Part shown: positions 47,145-59,872 of the stretch, in pieces
Position numbering within the stretch: position 1 is the stretch's first letter
Layout of the letters: the number at the start of each line of letters is the position of its first letter
NCBI GenBank assembly: GCA_026027325.1
Contig: JAMSLZ010000005.1
Span: forward strand, 1-64,000
DNA length: 64,000 nt
Origin: Actinomucor elegans
Taxonomy: Eukaryota; Mucoromycota; Mucoromycetes; Mucorales; Mucoraceae
Direction: 5' to 3'
Translations under genes and position numbers: made by a program
The notes under the pieces: generated by a model
Seen by the model: the letters and a program-made list of their open reading frames with translations, nothing else
What the model was told of the DNA's origin: nothing
Databases searched by the model: none

Positions 47145-50100
47145 ATGACAAAGTCTCTTTCGAGAAAGGAGAAGGTAAATTGGAGAGCAATACTAGTAAT
47201 ATTACCAGTTAACCCCAGCGATTTTATCTAATAGATTGATAATTCAAAAGCTGGAATCAATGGTAAAAGGAGAGATACTTTGATATTTGCATTGTTAGTT
47301 TATTCAACTTGTTTAACATCCAGACCAAGAACTGCGAGATACCATCTCCGACATCCCCGCAAAGACAATGCCTCAAAGATTGGCACGTAATTTATCTTCT
47401 GAAATGTCAATTGAATGCAGTACAACGGCCAATCATGAACAGGACTATGATTTAATGCTAGATGAGATTGAGTCTAGTGAAGAGTTATCGTTGATTGAAC
47501 AGAAAGTAAAGACTGTTTTCGAGCTACCTGACTCCGAAACACTTGTCAATGGTCAGACTGCGAGAAGTTTAGGCTTATTTGTTATTAACCGGTTTAATAG
47601 AATTTCCTTGCTATTTGATTCGGTTGGTTACACTGCCTGGATGGATGTATATCACTAATCGCCACATTTGTTTTTACGCCTCTTTACCGGGAAAGAAGGT
47701 AAAATAGCACGATTTTATTATTTTTTAATTGGTGGTTACTGATGAATTCATAATAGAAAGGGCCTTATAAAGCCGGTTATTTATCAAAGAAAAATCACAT
47801 TACTTCTCCACGTACCTATCGCTATTATTTCGAGCTTCGAAACCACGTCTTGTCATGGTATGCTTCAGCAGAAACGAAATATTCGCCATTGAATAGTATT
47901 GACTTGAAATGTATCACGAAAATCGAGCCTTCGAAACTCAAGAAGCTTGGTATTCGCTTAACTACCAACAAGCACCACCATTATACCATCATCGCCGACT
48001 CTGAACTGTCACAACGTGAGTGGATGGATGAATTGCAAAAAGGTGTGTTTGTAGCACAGCATGCTGGTAACAGCGTTCGAATTGTTTTACCTTTTTCCAA
48101 GATCACAAGCGTGGATAAACCCTCGGTATTCCAATTTGCTGCAAATATCAAAATTAAATTCCAGGAAGATGCTAACGAACCAAGCTCGGAAGACGTATGT
48201 ATAATGTTTATCTTTTGAGTATGCTAAGCTAACATGGGCATGTGCATATTTAGTATTATTTTGCTTTCTTTCCCGATATTGAGGTAGCTTATCATGAAAT
48301 TATCGCGACGTGGAAAAGTATACCCGATGACCAAAAAGCCCTGATGATTAGAAACAATAAAAACGCGTTGGAAGCTATCAAATCAGCTTCGAATAGCACT
48401 AGTTTCCTAAGTTTTGATAGTTTTCTGGATAATGTATCACCAGCTGCGCTTCCTACTATGTTAATGGGAAAGTTGATGAACCTAACCAGCCTATTTCAGC
48501 AAGGGAGTACAAATCCAGAGCAACGTTCAGGCACAAGTGATGATGAACAATCACAAGATACCGAGGAACAACAAGATGCTCAGCTAACTGCTTCACCCAA
48601 CGAAATGACAGCCACTTCTTTGGCATCGAAATTCAAAAGAAATTCATTATTCTTCAACAAGTCTGCTAACAGTACCGATACTAGTAATGAGGAAGCAGAA
48701 TCATCCGTTGCAGAGACCCCGCCTTCACAAGATTATCTTAATGATACACAGCAACAAACAGAAAATGAGAACAGTAGTCGCAAAATGAGGCCCTTGTCAG
48801 GCTCTTATTCTTTAACAAAAATACCTCGTGTTGTCACAGATGCAATCAAACACCAAATGCTTCGCGCAGACAATACCAGCACGGTCTCTGGAACTTCTTC
48901 TAGTGACACTGAACAGCTTCAACTGAGCACCAATGATACCAGAAGCCGAAGTAGCTCGTTGAGTGCACTTCGCCATCACATATCGCCCTTCCACCGGCAC
49001 ACCAAAATGAGCGGTCATAACCAACAGAACGTGACAGACAGTTTGCCTCACCTTACTACAGCAAATACCCCCATAAGACACAATCAGGGTGATATATCTA
49101 TCATTAGCCATCAAGATACCGACTTTACTTTGGCCAGGAACGATGACTCAATAGTATCCCCACGAAAACACCGTGCAAAAAGTGTAGGGTCGATGCTTTT
49201 GCCGGGGACATGGCATAAACTAGTACCAAGCGGTGGTGATGACTATTATCAGCAGCAGCACTTGAATGAAAGCCAGCACAGACATCCTAAAGCTCCAGCT
49301 TGGTTGAGTAACAAATTGATTGATATACTAGATGCTGCAGGGAGCGCTGGCTCAATGGCTAATATAGACGATGAAGAATATAGCCAACAAGACGATGAAA
49401 GCACTACTTCGAGAAAGTTTACGATGGATTTACATATCCATAAGGATCTCGAAAACCCACAATTGAAAGAGGAAGAGCAACAGACAATGAATGATCACTT
49501 GAATGCGAACTTTCCAATGCTGCTCAAGACTGAACAAGTAGAAGCAGGTAAATATATTGCTTTTGCTTATATATACATGTCAATAAACCAACAATCTCTT
49601 GTATCAAGCACTGAAGGCCTCCTTTTGGCGCACAATCCCTTACTCGGGAAAGATATATATTACTGAAAGGTACTTTTGTTTCCACAGTAAGATATTGGCT
49701 GGTCAACAAAAACTAGTTTTACCTTGGCAAGATGTAATCCAAGTAAACATGAGCAAATCAAAGAGCTATTACTTGGCACATGCTCTTACAATGATAGTAA
49801 AAGATATGGCCGATGAGGTAAGCATCGTTTCATGGTTAGTGTACAATGGTATGTTTACCAAATAATTTAAACTTGTTATATAGCTCTACTTTGACTTTTC
49901 ATCCATTGAATTACGCGATCTGTGCTACTATATATGTCAACTGAAATGCGAAAAATTTGAAAACAAAGCTACGTTTGATGGAAGGTAAGTTTGTCAACTT
50001 GTACAATAATGTCTATGAGACTGTTTCATTAACAATCAAATACTGTTCTAGCTCAATCTATTCGAGAGATTCAGACGCTGGAGTTTCGATCAGTAGCAAT

Positions 50101-51826
50101 ATCATCTTGGATAGGCCAGAACATGTACCTCCACCGGTGGGGTATGGTTAGTACTAGTTGAAATCCATGACATCTCAATCATGTACTCAATATATATCTT
50201 TTGACAGATGGTCCACCTCTTCTCTCTTCATCATCTTCTCTATCAAAACCTACAAAGAAGTATATGTCTTCGAACAAGTCACTGCATTTCACTTGCCTTA
50301 CTATAGGTTCTAGAGGTGATGTGCAACCGTACATTGCCCTTTGCAAAGAGCTTCAAAAAGATGGCCATCGCTGCCGTATAGCTACACATCCTGAATATCA
50401 AGATTGGATCACAGGACATGACATTGAGTTTAGATCAGTTGGTGGAGATCCTGGAGAACTAATGGTAACATCTAGCCTAAAAAAAAAAGGATGATAAAAC
50501 TGTACTAAAACAGCTTTGCTATTAGAAACTATGTATTGACAATAGCTTCCTATCTGTCTCGTTCATTAGAGAAGGCGCCAAATTTGTGAGTAGTTTATTT
50601 AATAGTGGCGTTACATTGATACTAATGTGTATCTACCAGTTCTATACTTGGTTTGATTCGCTTCTAGAATCATCTTACGAGGCTTGTCAAGGCACAGATG
50701 TGATTATCGAAAGCCCTAGCGCAATGGTTGGTATTCATATGGCCGAGAAATTAGAAATCCCCTACTTTCGTAGTATGCCTTTTCCATTCTCTCGCACAAC
50801 GAAATTTCCTCATCCATTTGCTATGCAATCCTCTGCTGGCGGCCGTATTTATAATGACATGACCTATGTAATGATTGATATGGCGCTATGGGCTGGTACA
50901 TCCAAGTACGTGAACCGTTTTCGACGCGATCGACTACAGCTACCACCTACCAATTTGGACCGTATGGAGCTCTGGAAAGTGCCGTATATCTACTCATTCA
51001 GTCCTACAGTTGTCCATCCTCCAAAAGATTGGCCGGATTATATCCATTGTACAGGCTACTGGTTCTTGGACAACCCAGATATGAAATGGAAACCTGAAAC
51101 TGCCTTGGAACTTTTCTTGGAAGACAAGCAAGATAAACGACCAATTGTATACATTGGCTTCGGGTCCATCATCGTACCTGATGCTGTAGAAACGACACGC
51201 ATTATAGTCGATGCTGTTTTAAAAGCGGACGTGCGAGCAATCATTTGCAAAGGATGGTCGGCAAGAACGCTTACAAGTAGCAAAGTGAACCATAAGAAGT
51301 CTCGGTCAGACGGTGATGTAGGTCAAATCAAGCAAGCAGAGGATGCACATGAAGAAGACTCAGAGGCTCTGCTAGATCAGCATCCAGGTACCATCTACCA
51401 TATCGAATCTGTGCCTCACGATTGGCTATTCCCTCGAATTCAAGGCGTTGTTCATCATGGAGGTGCAGGAACAACCGCGGCTGGATTAAGAGCTGGTTTA
51501 CCTACTGTGATCAAACCCTTTTTTGGTGATCAGCGCTTTTGGGGACAGCGCATTGAACAGCTTCAAGTTGGTATTTGCTTGAACAAGCTTAATAGGAGCC
51601 ATCTGGCGGATGCTTTAAAAACTATTACACAGAACACTGCTTTAATTGCTAAGGCTCAAAAAGTGGGAGAGACGATTCGAAAAGTGAGTTAGCTCTTTAT
51701 CAACAAAAAAACCAGTAAATACTAACTATTGGTTTTGAATAGGAAAACGGCCCAAGAAACGCGGTAGAGAGCATCTACAGAGAATTTGAATTTGCTAAGG
51801 AGCAGAGAATGTTCCGCTCAGCGTAA
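47145..51826 (+). CDS. ATG26: Sterol 3-beta-glucosyltransferase (Atg26/Ugt51)
   Basis: Transfers glucose from UDP-glucose to membrane sterols; in some yeasts it is needed for pexophagy. Thirteen exons sum to 3,966 nt, giving 1,321 aa. Exon 1 is 30 nt ([10 protein letters not shown]) and exon 2 only 28 nt (47235-47262). A first GRAM domain ([20 protein letters not shown]) runs into a PH domain ([20 protein letters not shown]). A long Ser/Gln-rich linker follows, then a second GRAM domain ([20 protein letters not shown]). The GT28/GT1 catalytic part starts [20 protein letters not shown] and includes [20 protein letters not shown] and the nucleotide-sugar motif [20 protein letters not shown]. 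This domain order is unique to Atg26. The start at exon 1 rests on splice-phase agreement only; an ATG at 47368 is the fallback. Confidence 0.93.
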
Positions 51827-52106
51827 CCTTTTTCTGGAACATTTTGACTAAACATTACTAAGATCCAATCATAGACTCTATACATCATGTAGAGGACATT
51901 TAATTAGACCTGGGAAAAGCTTCGTAATTCTCGGGTAAATATACTGATGCTCTACTTAGTAAAGTATGTGTATTTGTATGTAAAATAGTATAAATGTATT
52001 TGCATGTTACAGAATATATAGTTTTTGTGACAAAGAATAAAGGTTAACAATAGGTTTATCCTAGTTCCTTATTCTTTTGGGGGATGTTGAGTAATCATTT
52101 ACATAA

Positions 52107-54816
52107 TTAAAAGTCAAGACCGACTTCGGGAACGTAACCAGCCTTTTGATAATATTCAATGACCTTCTTGGCCTTGGAGACAGTAGCTTCAACAGTGATA
52201 TCAAACTTGTTGTACAATTGCTTGATAGGGGCAGAAGCACCGAAGGATCTCATACCAACATGAGCATGAGCATAACGGTCCCAACCAGTGACACCAAGAG
52301 CTTCAATAGAAATGATGGGAATACCGGGAGAAAGAACGGACTTCTTGTATTCCTCGGGTTGTTCATCGTAGATTTCAGAACAAGGCATGGAAACGACGCG
52401 AGTAGCAATTCCTTGACCAGCGAGTTCCTTGGCGGCATCAACAGCCAAAGAAACTTCGGAACCAGTAGCAACCAAGATCAATTGAGCGTTCTCAGCATCT
52501 TGGAGAACATAACCACCACGACGGACAGCCTCGACAGAAGAACCTTCAAGTTGAGGCAAGTTTTGACGAGAGAGGGCAATAACGGAAGGACGGTGTTGAT
52601 TCTCAATAGCAACCAAGTAAGTACCGGAAACTTCGTTACCGTCAGCAGGACGGAATGTAAGCATGTTGGGAGTAGCACGGGTCAAAACTAAGGTTTCAAT
52701 AGGTTGATGAGTAGGTCCGTCCTCACCAAGGCCAATGGAATCATGGGTCATGACATAGATCACACGGAGATGGGATAAGGCTGAAAGACGGGCAGCACCC
52801 CAACCGTATCTAAGATTAATAGATAGCGCTTAATATTACATAAGTCGAGTTACACATTGATTTAGCTTACGTAAGGAAATTCAAGAAAGTACCGCCGAAA
52901 GGAATGTTACCACCATAAGAGGCCAAACCATTCATGATGGCAAACATACCGTGTTCACGGACACCATAACGGAAGTAACGGCCAGAGTAATCGCCAAGGT
53001 TAGTGGAAGCCTATTATATAAGCTCAATTAGCTCAAAAGAACAATAGGAGCTTTTGATTATTAAAAAAAAAAAAAGCTTACATGTTGGAAATCAACAGCC
53101 TTCTTCCAACGGGTAAGGTTGGAACCAGTCAAATCAGCAGAACCACCCAACAATTCAGGAAGGACATCAGAGAGAGCAGTCAAGACACCTTCAGATAACT
53201 TACGGGTAGCGACGGCAGCGTCAGCGGGAGTGAAACGAGGAAGAGCGGCTTCCCAACCTTCAGGCAACTTGCCGGAGAAACGACGTTCGAGTTCTTCAGC
53301 ATCATGAGGGTATTCGGCCTTGTATTGGGCGAAAAGGGCGTTCCAGGCTTCTTCAGCCTTAGCACCTTGTTCAGCACGAGCAGCATACAAATCGTAAACC
53401 TTTTATGTATGCATGAGCAAATCAAAAGCCTTGATCGTCTTTACACGCAATCAAACTTACCTCTTGAGGAACAAAGTACTTTTCTTCAGCGTTGAAACCG
53501 AACTTCTCCTTGACTTGCTTAATGTCATCATCTATTCCGAACGCAGGATCGTGTGAGTTTGATAGAACTGCGCTTGTGTTTCAAACAAGTAACTTACCAG
53601 AAAGAGGAGAACCGTGAACCTTTTCCTCACCTTGGTTCAAAGAACCATAACCTTTTGTTACATGAAACAATCAATATCATTATGATCTTTTACTTGGGCC
53701 CATCACAGTATTTTTACTTACCAATGGTAGTCTTGATCTTGATAAGAGTAGGCTTATCAGTGACAGCCTTGGCAGCTTCAACAGCGTTTTCGATGGAGGC
53801 GAAATCATTATCACCATCACCGACAATGAGAGTGTGCCATCCGTAGGATTCGAAACGTTGAATAACATCTTCAGTGAAGGAGACATCGGTAGAGCCATCA
53901 ATGGTAATAGCGTTATCATCATAGAGGGCAATCAATTTACCGAGCTTCCAGTGACTGAAAAGCGTATTAGTCTATATCATTCTCAGGCACACAAAAGTTA
54001 ACTTACCCAGCGAGGGAAACGGCCTCGGCGGTGACACCTTCTTGAAGACAACCATCACCAAGGATAACGTAGGTATGGTTGTTGAAGAGCTCGTAACCGG
54101 GACGGTTGAAAATAGCAGCATAGTGGGCTTCAGCAGCGGCTAAACCAACAGCGTTGGAGATACCTTTTGTTTACCAATAGCTTATTAATATGTACACTCA
54201 CGTATCACATAATTCTATTTGCTTACCTTGACCCAAAGGACCAGTAGTGACTTCAATACCGGGAGTATCATTAGCTTCAGGATGACCGGGAGTCCTATTG
54301 TATTAGAGGTTAGCTATCAGATTGTCAGTTGGAAAAAAAACTTTTGCGCTGAGACAGAAAATATATTAAGAGGACATAAGTAAGCGATGACTCTTATTAT
54401 ATCGGATCTCCGATCAAACGATTGGTCGCTTAAGTGCAAAAGTACGCGTTTAATAAACTTACTTGGAGTCAAGTTGACGGAATTGCTTCAAGTCCTCCAT
54501 AGAAACATCATAACCAGCGATATGGAGCATAATGTATTGAAGAGCACAGCCGTGACCGTTGGAAAGAACGAAACGATCGCGATTGATGAACTTGGGGTTC
54601 TTGGGGTTATAGGTCATGAACTTGCTGAATAAGACATGAGCCATAGGAGCACAACCCATAGGAGCACCTAAAATTTTGATAATGATTAGTGGATTTGATA
54701 GGCGAAATTTAGCAACAAAGAGCGTTACCAGGGTGACCAGAGTTGGCGCCCTTAACTACATCAGCAGCGAGACAACGGACAGTGTCAATAGCTCTTTGAT
54801 CAATATTTTGAACCAT
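52107..54816 (-). CDS. TKL1: Transketolase
   Basis: A thiamine diphosphate enzyme of the non-oxidative pentose phosphate pathway, cytosolic. Ten exons, about 680 aa. It starts [20 protein letters not shown] at 54816 with the substrate-binding GHPG split by intron 1 (54728-54668). Other motifs: [20 protein letters not shown], then [20 protein letters not shown]. The thiamine site is [20 protein letters not shown]. Further on are [34 protein letters not shown] and [20 protein letters not shown]. The C-terminal domain ends EVGLDF. Codon bias is strong, as in IMP dehydrogenase. A TATA box sits 79 nt upstream. The second intron (54462-54295, 168 nt) is unusually long and holds nested inverted repeats. 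The 3' end converges on Atg26. Confidence 0.97.
54381..54432 (-). repeat. Nested inverted repeats inside a transketolase intron
   Basis: TAAGCGA (54381-54387) pairs with TCGCTTA (54426-54432). Within it TCGGA (54402-54406) pairs with TCCGA (54409-54413). In the transcript these would form two stacked stems inside the 168-nt intron. Confidence 0.5.
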
Positions 54817-54894
54817 GGTTATGAATTAAGCTTCTCTTTCAAAAGTGAATAAAGTAAAAAAAAAGGGACTGGAGGGTGTTTTATTTGAGGCGGG

Positions 54895-54902
54895 TTTTTA
54901 TA
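54895..54902 (-). promoter_or_regulatory. TATA box of transketolase
   Basis: TATAAAAA on the gene strand, 79 nt upstream of the start codon. Confidence 0.55.
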
Positions 54903-56831
54903 CTGATGGAAGGTTACAAAACGTCACATTTTTTGGAGGACAGGGAAATATCGCGCTGATTTATAGCGCCCATTTGATTGGGTAACTATTCAGAAGAGCA
55001 GAAAAACTCTTTAGTACATGTAGACCTACATTTTGACTTTATCTGAGACGATTAATACGTTTGTTCAAGTGATATGTGAACATGAAAGCATTTTAAATGC
55101 ATAGATATAGTTTAGTTCTCAACATGTACAGCTATCGATCAAGTTTTTTTTAATTATAGATAAGCTTTTAGAAGAGCATATTACAAAACGTAGCTCCCTA
55201 TGTATTTTAAGCTTTCTACGTAAAAATAGCCGACAAGATAGCAGAATAAACTAGAGCAGTACTATTTGAGCGCGTAAAACCTGACTCCAAGAAATGGAGA
55301 CGCATTTTTCTAGTACGCTAGCAATTATCAGATAAAGATAGTCGCTTAAGGAATTTGGTGGGAAAATCTAATCTGGAGCACGTCAATATATAACAAACAA
55401 CAACTACAAATCCGATAAGCATGTTTGGATTAGTGCTCTGCTTAGGTCAACTACTAATTACAGTTCAGCTACCGCCTCCAACTGCACGCTAGCGCTTGGA
55501 TTGTCTTGCATATTATAATATATATACCAATGGATAGAGTTATTTGCGCTTCAGTTGTAGTTTAATCGTTTGGTACCTGAAAATGATATCATTTTGTCGG
55601 GCAAATTAGGCTATAATCAGAATGTTTACCATCTTCTAGATAATAGAAGGTTAAACACGCTAAAATTTTGATAACACTTAAGCATTGTTACACATGCCTT
55701 TGTAAAGCTTCCAAGCAAATCAATCTTTAGGCTCAACATTATACTCTTAAACATTTACACTAGTTTGCTCTACAGCCTACTCTAAGATACTATCAATAGT
55801 AGAATATTTTTATGAACTCGGACTACTAATCAAATGCGACAATTGATCGAGATCAGTTGAGAGATCTAGAGATCAGTAGGGCGTTTTGCCATTTTCTATC
55901 CTAGAATTTTTGAGGCTCAGAGGTTAAATTTTTTCATCAAAAGATTGAAATTGTAGTACAACAGGCGACTATAGAGAGCTATTTAAATATTTTAAGGATT
56001 AACAAGTATTATGGAAAGATTATTTTCTTTTGAATTATACAGGTTCCATATTAAAATAGTAAGAGAACTTTCACCCCAGAAAGTAAAAATGCTAAATTGT
56101 CGGAGGTTTTTGTGCCTAGCAATTTTTATCTACCATTGTAAATATTTATTCATTAGAAGGATAGCACTTTGCTCCATATATTCCCTTGTTGGATTCAAAT
56201 TTCTTCTTTATTGGCTGTTGAGACAGATGCAGCTGATAAATACAGAATGCTTTATCAGGGCCATTATACAATAATAGAAGGTCTAGGAGGAGGAGGGCTA
56301 TTGATTCATTTACCGCGAGCCAATAATAATGAGCTAATTCTCAATTAAAAATTTTAATGATTGTAGCAGACAATACGTTGGAGATATCACTTTATATATA
56401 TCATTAAAGCTTTGTAGAATATAACTCTCTTTCAAATGAAGTAAATTATGTGATCAAGTTCGAAGTAAAATATTGCATTAGATTGTAAAAGTGCTATACG
56501 TTTGGTGCCCTATATTACCAGGAAATAGTTATTATATGTTGTTTTTCATTAATCTGAACATCATTTTTTGACCTGAGAATTTTTCCGAATGATACCATGG
56601 AGGATATTTGATTAATTACCACCTGCCAGAGATATGATTCGATACATAAAGTAAAAGCTTTTAAAATCACTTTAAAGCGCACGTTTTATTGGATAAACTT
56701 TTAAAACAGTATATTAGTCATGGCATCCATTGGCTATAATGCGCCACGCGTCATTGAATAATCATGTGTAAATTTCATGAAGCTTTTCGATTTTTTTTTT
56801 TTTCATTTTTTTATGCACACAGTTTTTCATA
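54903..56831. other. Divergent intergenic region, transketolase and PP2A scaffold
   Basis: 1.9 kb, AT-rich. A partial dispersed repeat lies at 55801-55880 and an MCB-like ACGCGT at 56746-56751. A short ORF at 56011-56274 has no recognisable content. Confidence 0.55.
55801..55880 (+). repeat. Dispersed ~90-bp repeat, copy 5 (partial)
   Basis: It has GAACTCGGACTACTAATCAA, then ATGCGACAATTGATCGAGATC and TTGAGAGATCTAGAGATCAG, matching the middle and 3' parts of the element. Confidence 0.55.
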
Positions 56832-59013
56832 ATGGACTTTTACAATTCAAATAATGACTTTATGGATGTGGATATACTTAGTCCTAATGCGGAAGATAAG
56901 ATCCATGAACTACTTGATGACTTGAGACATGACGATGTCGAACGAAGATTGCATGCGCTTGACGAAATTCACATTATTACCAATGCACTTGGCCCTGAAG
57001 AATCACGGGAAAAGCTTATACCTTTCCTTTCAGGTATCCATTGGATTTAATAATACATGCAAGGAAAACTCATTCGTCGGTTGACTTTTAGAGTCAATAG
57101 GCTGTGAAGAACAAGTTTTATGCAGCTTTGCCGAGAAGTTAAGAACCCTTATTGATGCTGTTGGAGGACCTCAGTATGCACCTTCTCTGCTACCTCCTCT
57201 TGAATCAATGGCTTCTTCAGACGTTTCTTTAGTAGCAAGGGGAAAAGTAAAATAGACGATTCTTTTGTGTATGAGCAATGTTTTTTATTGTATATTTTTT
57301 TTTTCAAACAGGCAATATTATCGCTACGCTACTTGTTGGAAAAGTTTGATAGTAATCAGATTTCTCAGGAGGCTTTACCTCTCTTGAAAAGACTTACTAG
57401 TAAAGAATGTTCTTTATGTAAATCCGCTGCTATTAGTATCTTTCCTGTTATATATGTATCGTGTTCTGCTACCGAGAAAATGGAATTACAAACGTTGGTG
57501 TTTTGTCAATGAGATTACTGCTAAACCATTAACTTGTTTTATATGCCAGTTTACTCTCAGAACTAGCGCTTGATCTGAGGCCAATAGTGCGCAAATCTGT
57601 GCTCTCAATTCTGATTGTAAGGTATCCATTATATATGCGTAATAATAGTATTAAAAATGACTATAGGAATTACTGCCTCAACTGTCAAAATCAGACGTGT
57701 TAACAATGGGTTTAAATGTTTTCACCGAGTTGGCTCAAGATGAGCAAGAGTCCATGCGATTGTTAAGTATAGATTGTCTGATCGTATTAGCTGCTTTAAT
57801 AAAAGACCATGATGCGATTGTCACTCATCTGTTACCGGTATTTCTCGACTTCTCCGTTGATCGCTCAGTTACAGTAAAACGTGCACTTGCAATCAACTAT
57901 CTTCAGCTGTCAGAGGCATTTGGTAATCCTATTGTTGAAGAGACCTTTGTGGATCCTTTCGTGCAACTTGCTGAGGAATCTGATGTAGAAACGCGTGTTG
58001 CAATCGCTGCTCAAATATCTGGGTTTGCTAAATTCCTTCAGTTTGATACTATTGTTGAAAAGATACTGCCTTGCGTTCAACGCATCGCCGTCGATGAGTT
58101 ATATATTGTGCGTTGTGCTTTGGCTAGCAGTATAGGCCAACTATTGTCTACGCTAGGAGATGACAGGTAAGCAACATGACAAAGATATTCAAATGAGCGC
58201 TAATAAAAAGCTTATAGTACCTTACTGGAATGTCATTTGCCAAATGTCTTGTGCCTTTTCAATGAAGAAGACCCTGTAATTCAAATGAATTTGATTATAT
58301 CGAAGCTAAGTGATACAGACGAAATCATAGAAAAAGATTCTTTTTGGTCCAGTTACATAATACGCGTTGTTCAACTTATATCAGAAAACAGGCAATGGCG
58401 GACTCGATTGCAGCTGATTGAACTGTTTCCTCAGATTGCAGAAAGAAGCTACAGGGACTTATTTAAGGAAGGCTCGATGTTTGGATTTTGTATTGCCTAT
58501 TTACATGATCCTGTCTATGCTATCCGAGAAAGCGCTATTGCAAATCTCGAGAAAATAGGCTGTTTGTTAGGCGCCACTTGGATAAAGAAAGTTACATGCA
58601 GGATTATTCAAATGCTAAAATTAGAAGAGAACAGTAGCTACAAGTATCGAATGTCGAGTTTGTTTGCATTAACCAAGATGGCAGAGATTTTGCAGGCCAA
58701 TGAAATTTGCTGTTTCATACTGCCAAACATACTGAATATGGTGGATGATCCAGTACCTAATATCCGATTCAATGTGGCAAAGTCATTACAAGTCTTGATA
58801 CCTCTTTTATTACCAGAAAATCATTATAAACAGCAGGAATACGCATATCGTGTTGTCAGCTTAATTAAAGATCCACTAACTAAACTCTGTGACGACTCGG
58901 ATAGCGACGTTCAGTTCTATTCAACCAGAGCATTGAATACACTTGAGATTATTGAATCGAATATCAATTCTAGCAGTATGGGGACTCGGCAACTCATCAA
59001 CTCCAATTTGTAA
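56832..59013 (+). CDS. TPD3: PP2A scaffold subunit A (PR65/Tpd3-like HEAT-repeat protein)
   Basis: The structural subunit that joins the catalytic and regulatory subunits of protein phosphatase 2A. Six exons (56832-57033, 57092-57246, 57312-57493, 57550-57616, 57667-58166, 58218-59013) sum to 1,902 nt, giving 633 aa, close to yeast Tpd3. HEAT repeats run through the whole length. Characteristic stretches are GGPQYAPSLLPPLESMASSD, then LAQDEQESMRLLSIDCLIVL, LHDPVYAIRESAIANLEKIG and DDPVPNIRFNVAKSLQVLIP, which match PR65 repeats in order. The third intron uses a GTTGGT donor inside what looks like open frame, chosen because it restores LLSELALDLRPIVRKSV. The sequence is rather diverged, so a specialised paralogue is possible. 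Only 160 bp separate it from the IQGAP gene. Confidence 0.88.
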
Positions 59014-59173
59014 AGTCCTATGTAACTTTAGGAAATGAAAACAAAGAATTTCCATTTCTAGCGTTTATTCAACCTGGAGAAGTTAGTTGTCCTCTAATGT
59101 ACCTTTTCTTTTTCTTTTTTTCTTTTTTTCTTACTTAATACCCTTTTTCACTTTTGAATAAAAGCCTTATTTA

Positions 59174-59834
59174 ATGCAACGCTCCACATTACAAAATATC
59201 ACGCTATCAGAAGATAATCCAATTACAGGTTTAGTTTATATATATATCTATGAACAAATCATTTATGCTGATATAAATCATCTATAGGAACAAGTAAATT
59301 ACAATGTACAACCACAGGTTATCCACTCACTAATTCCTATTTTATTCAGACCGAATTCGATTAACCAAAGTAGAACAGACCAAGAATGACAGTCGATGGG
59401 CAGATAAACTGAGAAACCTACTGCAAGTTCAGGAATACCTTTGTCATATAGGTGAAGCTATAGAGTAAGGACAATAACAAAGCGCCTTATATAGTAACAT
59501 GTATGTGTAACCATCCCAACTGTTAGGTGGATTGAAAGTTTTTTAAACGAAAAAATTGATGATAATGAAGACAGAGAAGCATCCATTGTTCAGTTGGAAC
59601 ATACGTTACACGATGGTGTCGTACTAGCAAAGCTAGCTAAAAGGATACAACCAGACAGTATTCAAAGCATCATTTCAGGCGATGCAAAGTTCAAGTTTCT
59701 ACGATCAAACAATATCAACGCATTTCTGTCTGTGTTAAAGCAAGTGGGATTGCCTTCCATTTTTTGGTTTGAGTTTGTGGATTTGTATGATGGAAAGAAT
59801 ATGCCTAAAGTTATCTACTGTATTCATGCTCTAA

Positions 59835-59872
<38 letters not shown>

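Noticed and set aside
52146..52691. 181-codon open frame on the plus strand
   Set aside because: It is antisense to the last transketolase exon, for the same reason.
56011..56274. 87-codon ORF between transketolase and the PP2A scaffold
   Set aside because: Hydrophobic AT-driven composition, no start context, promoter or homology that I recognise.
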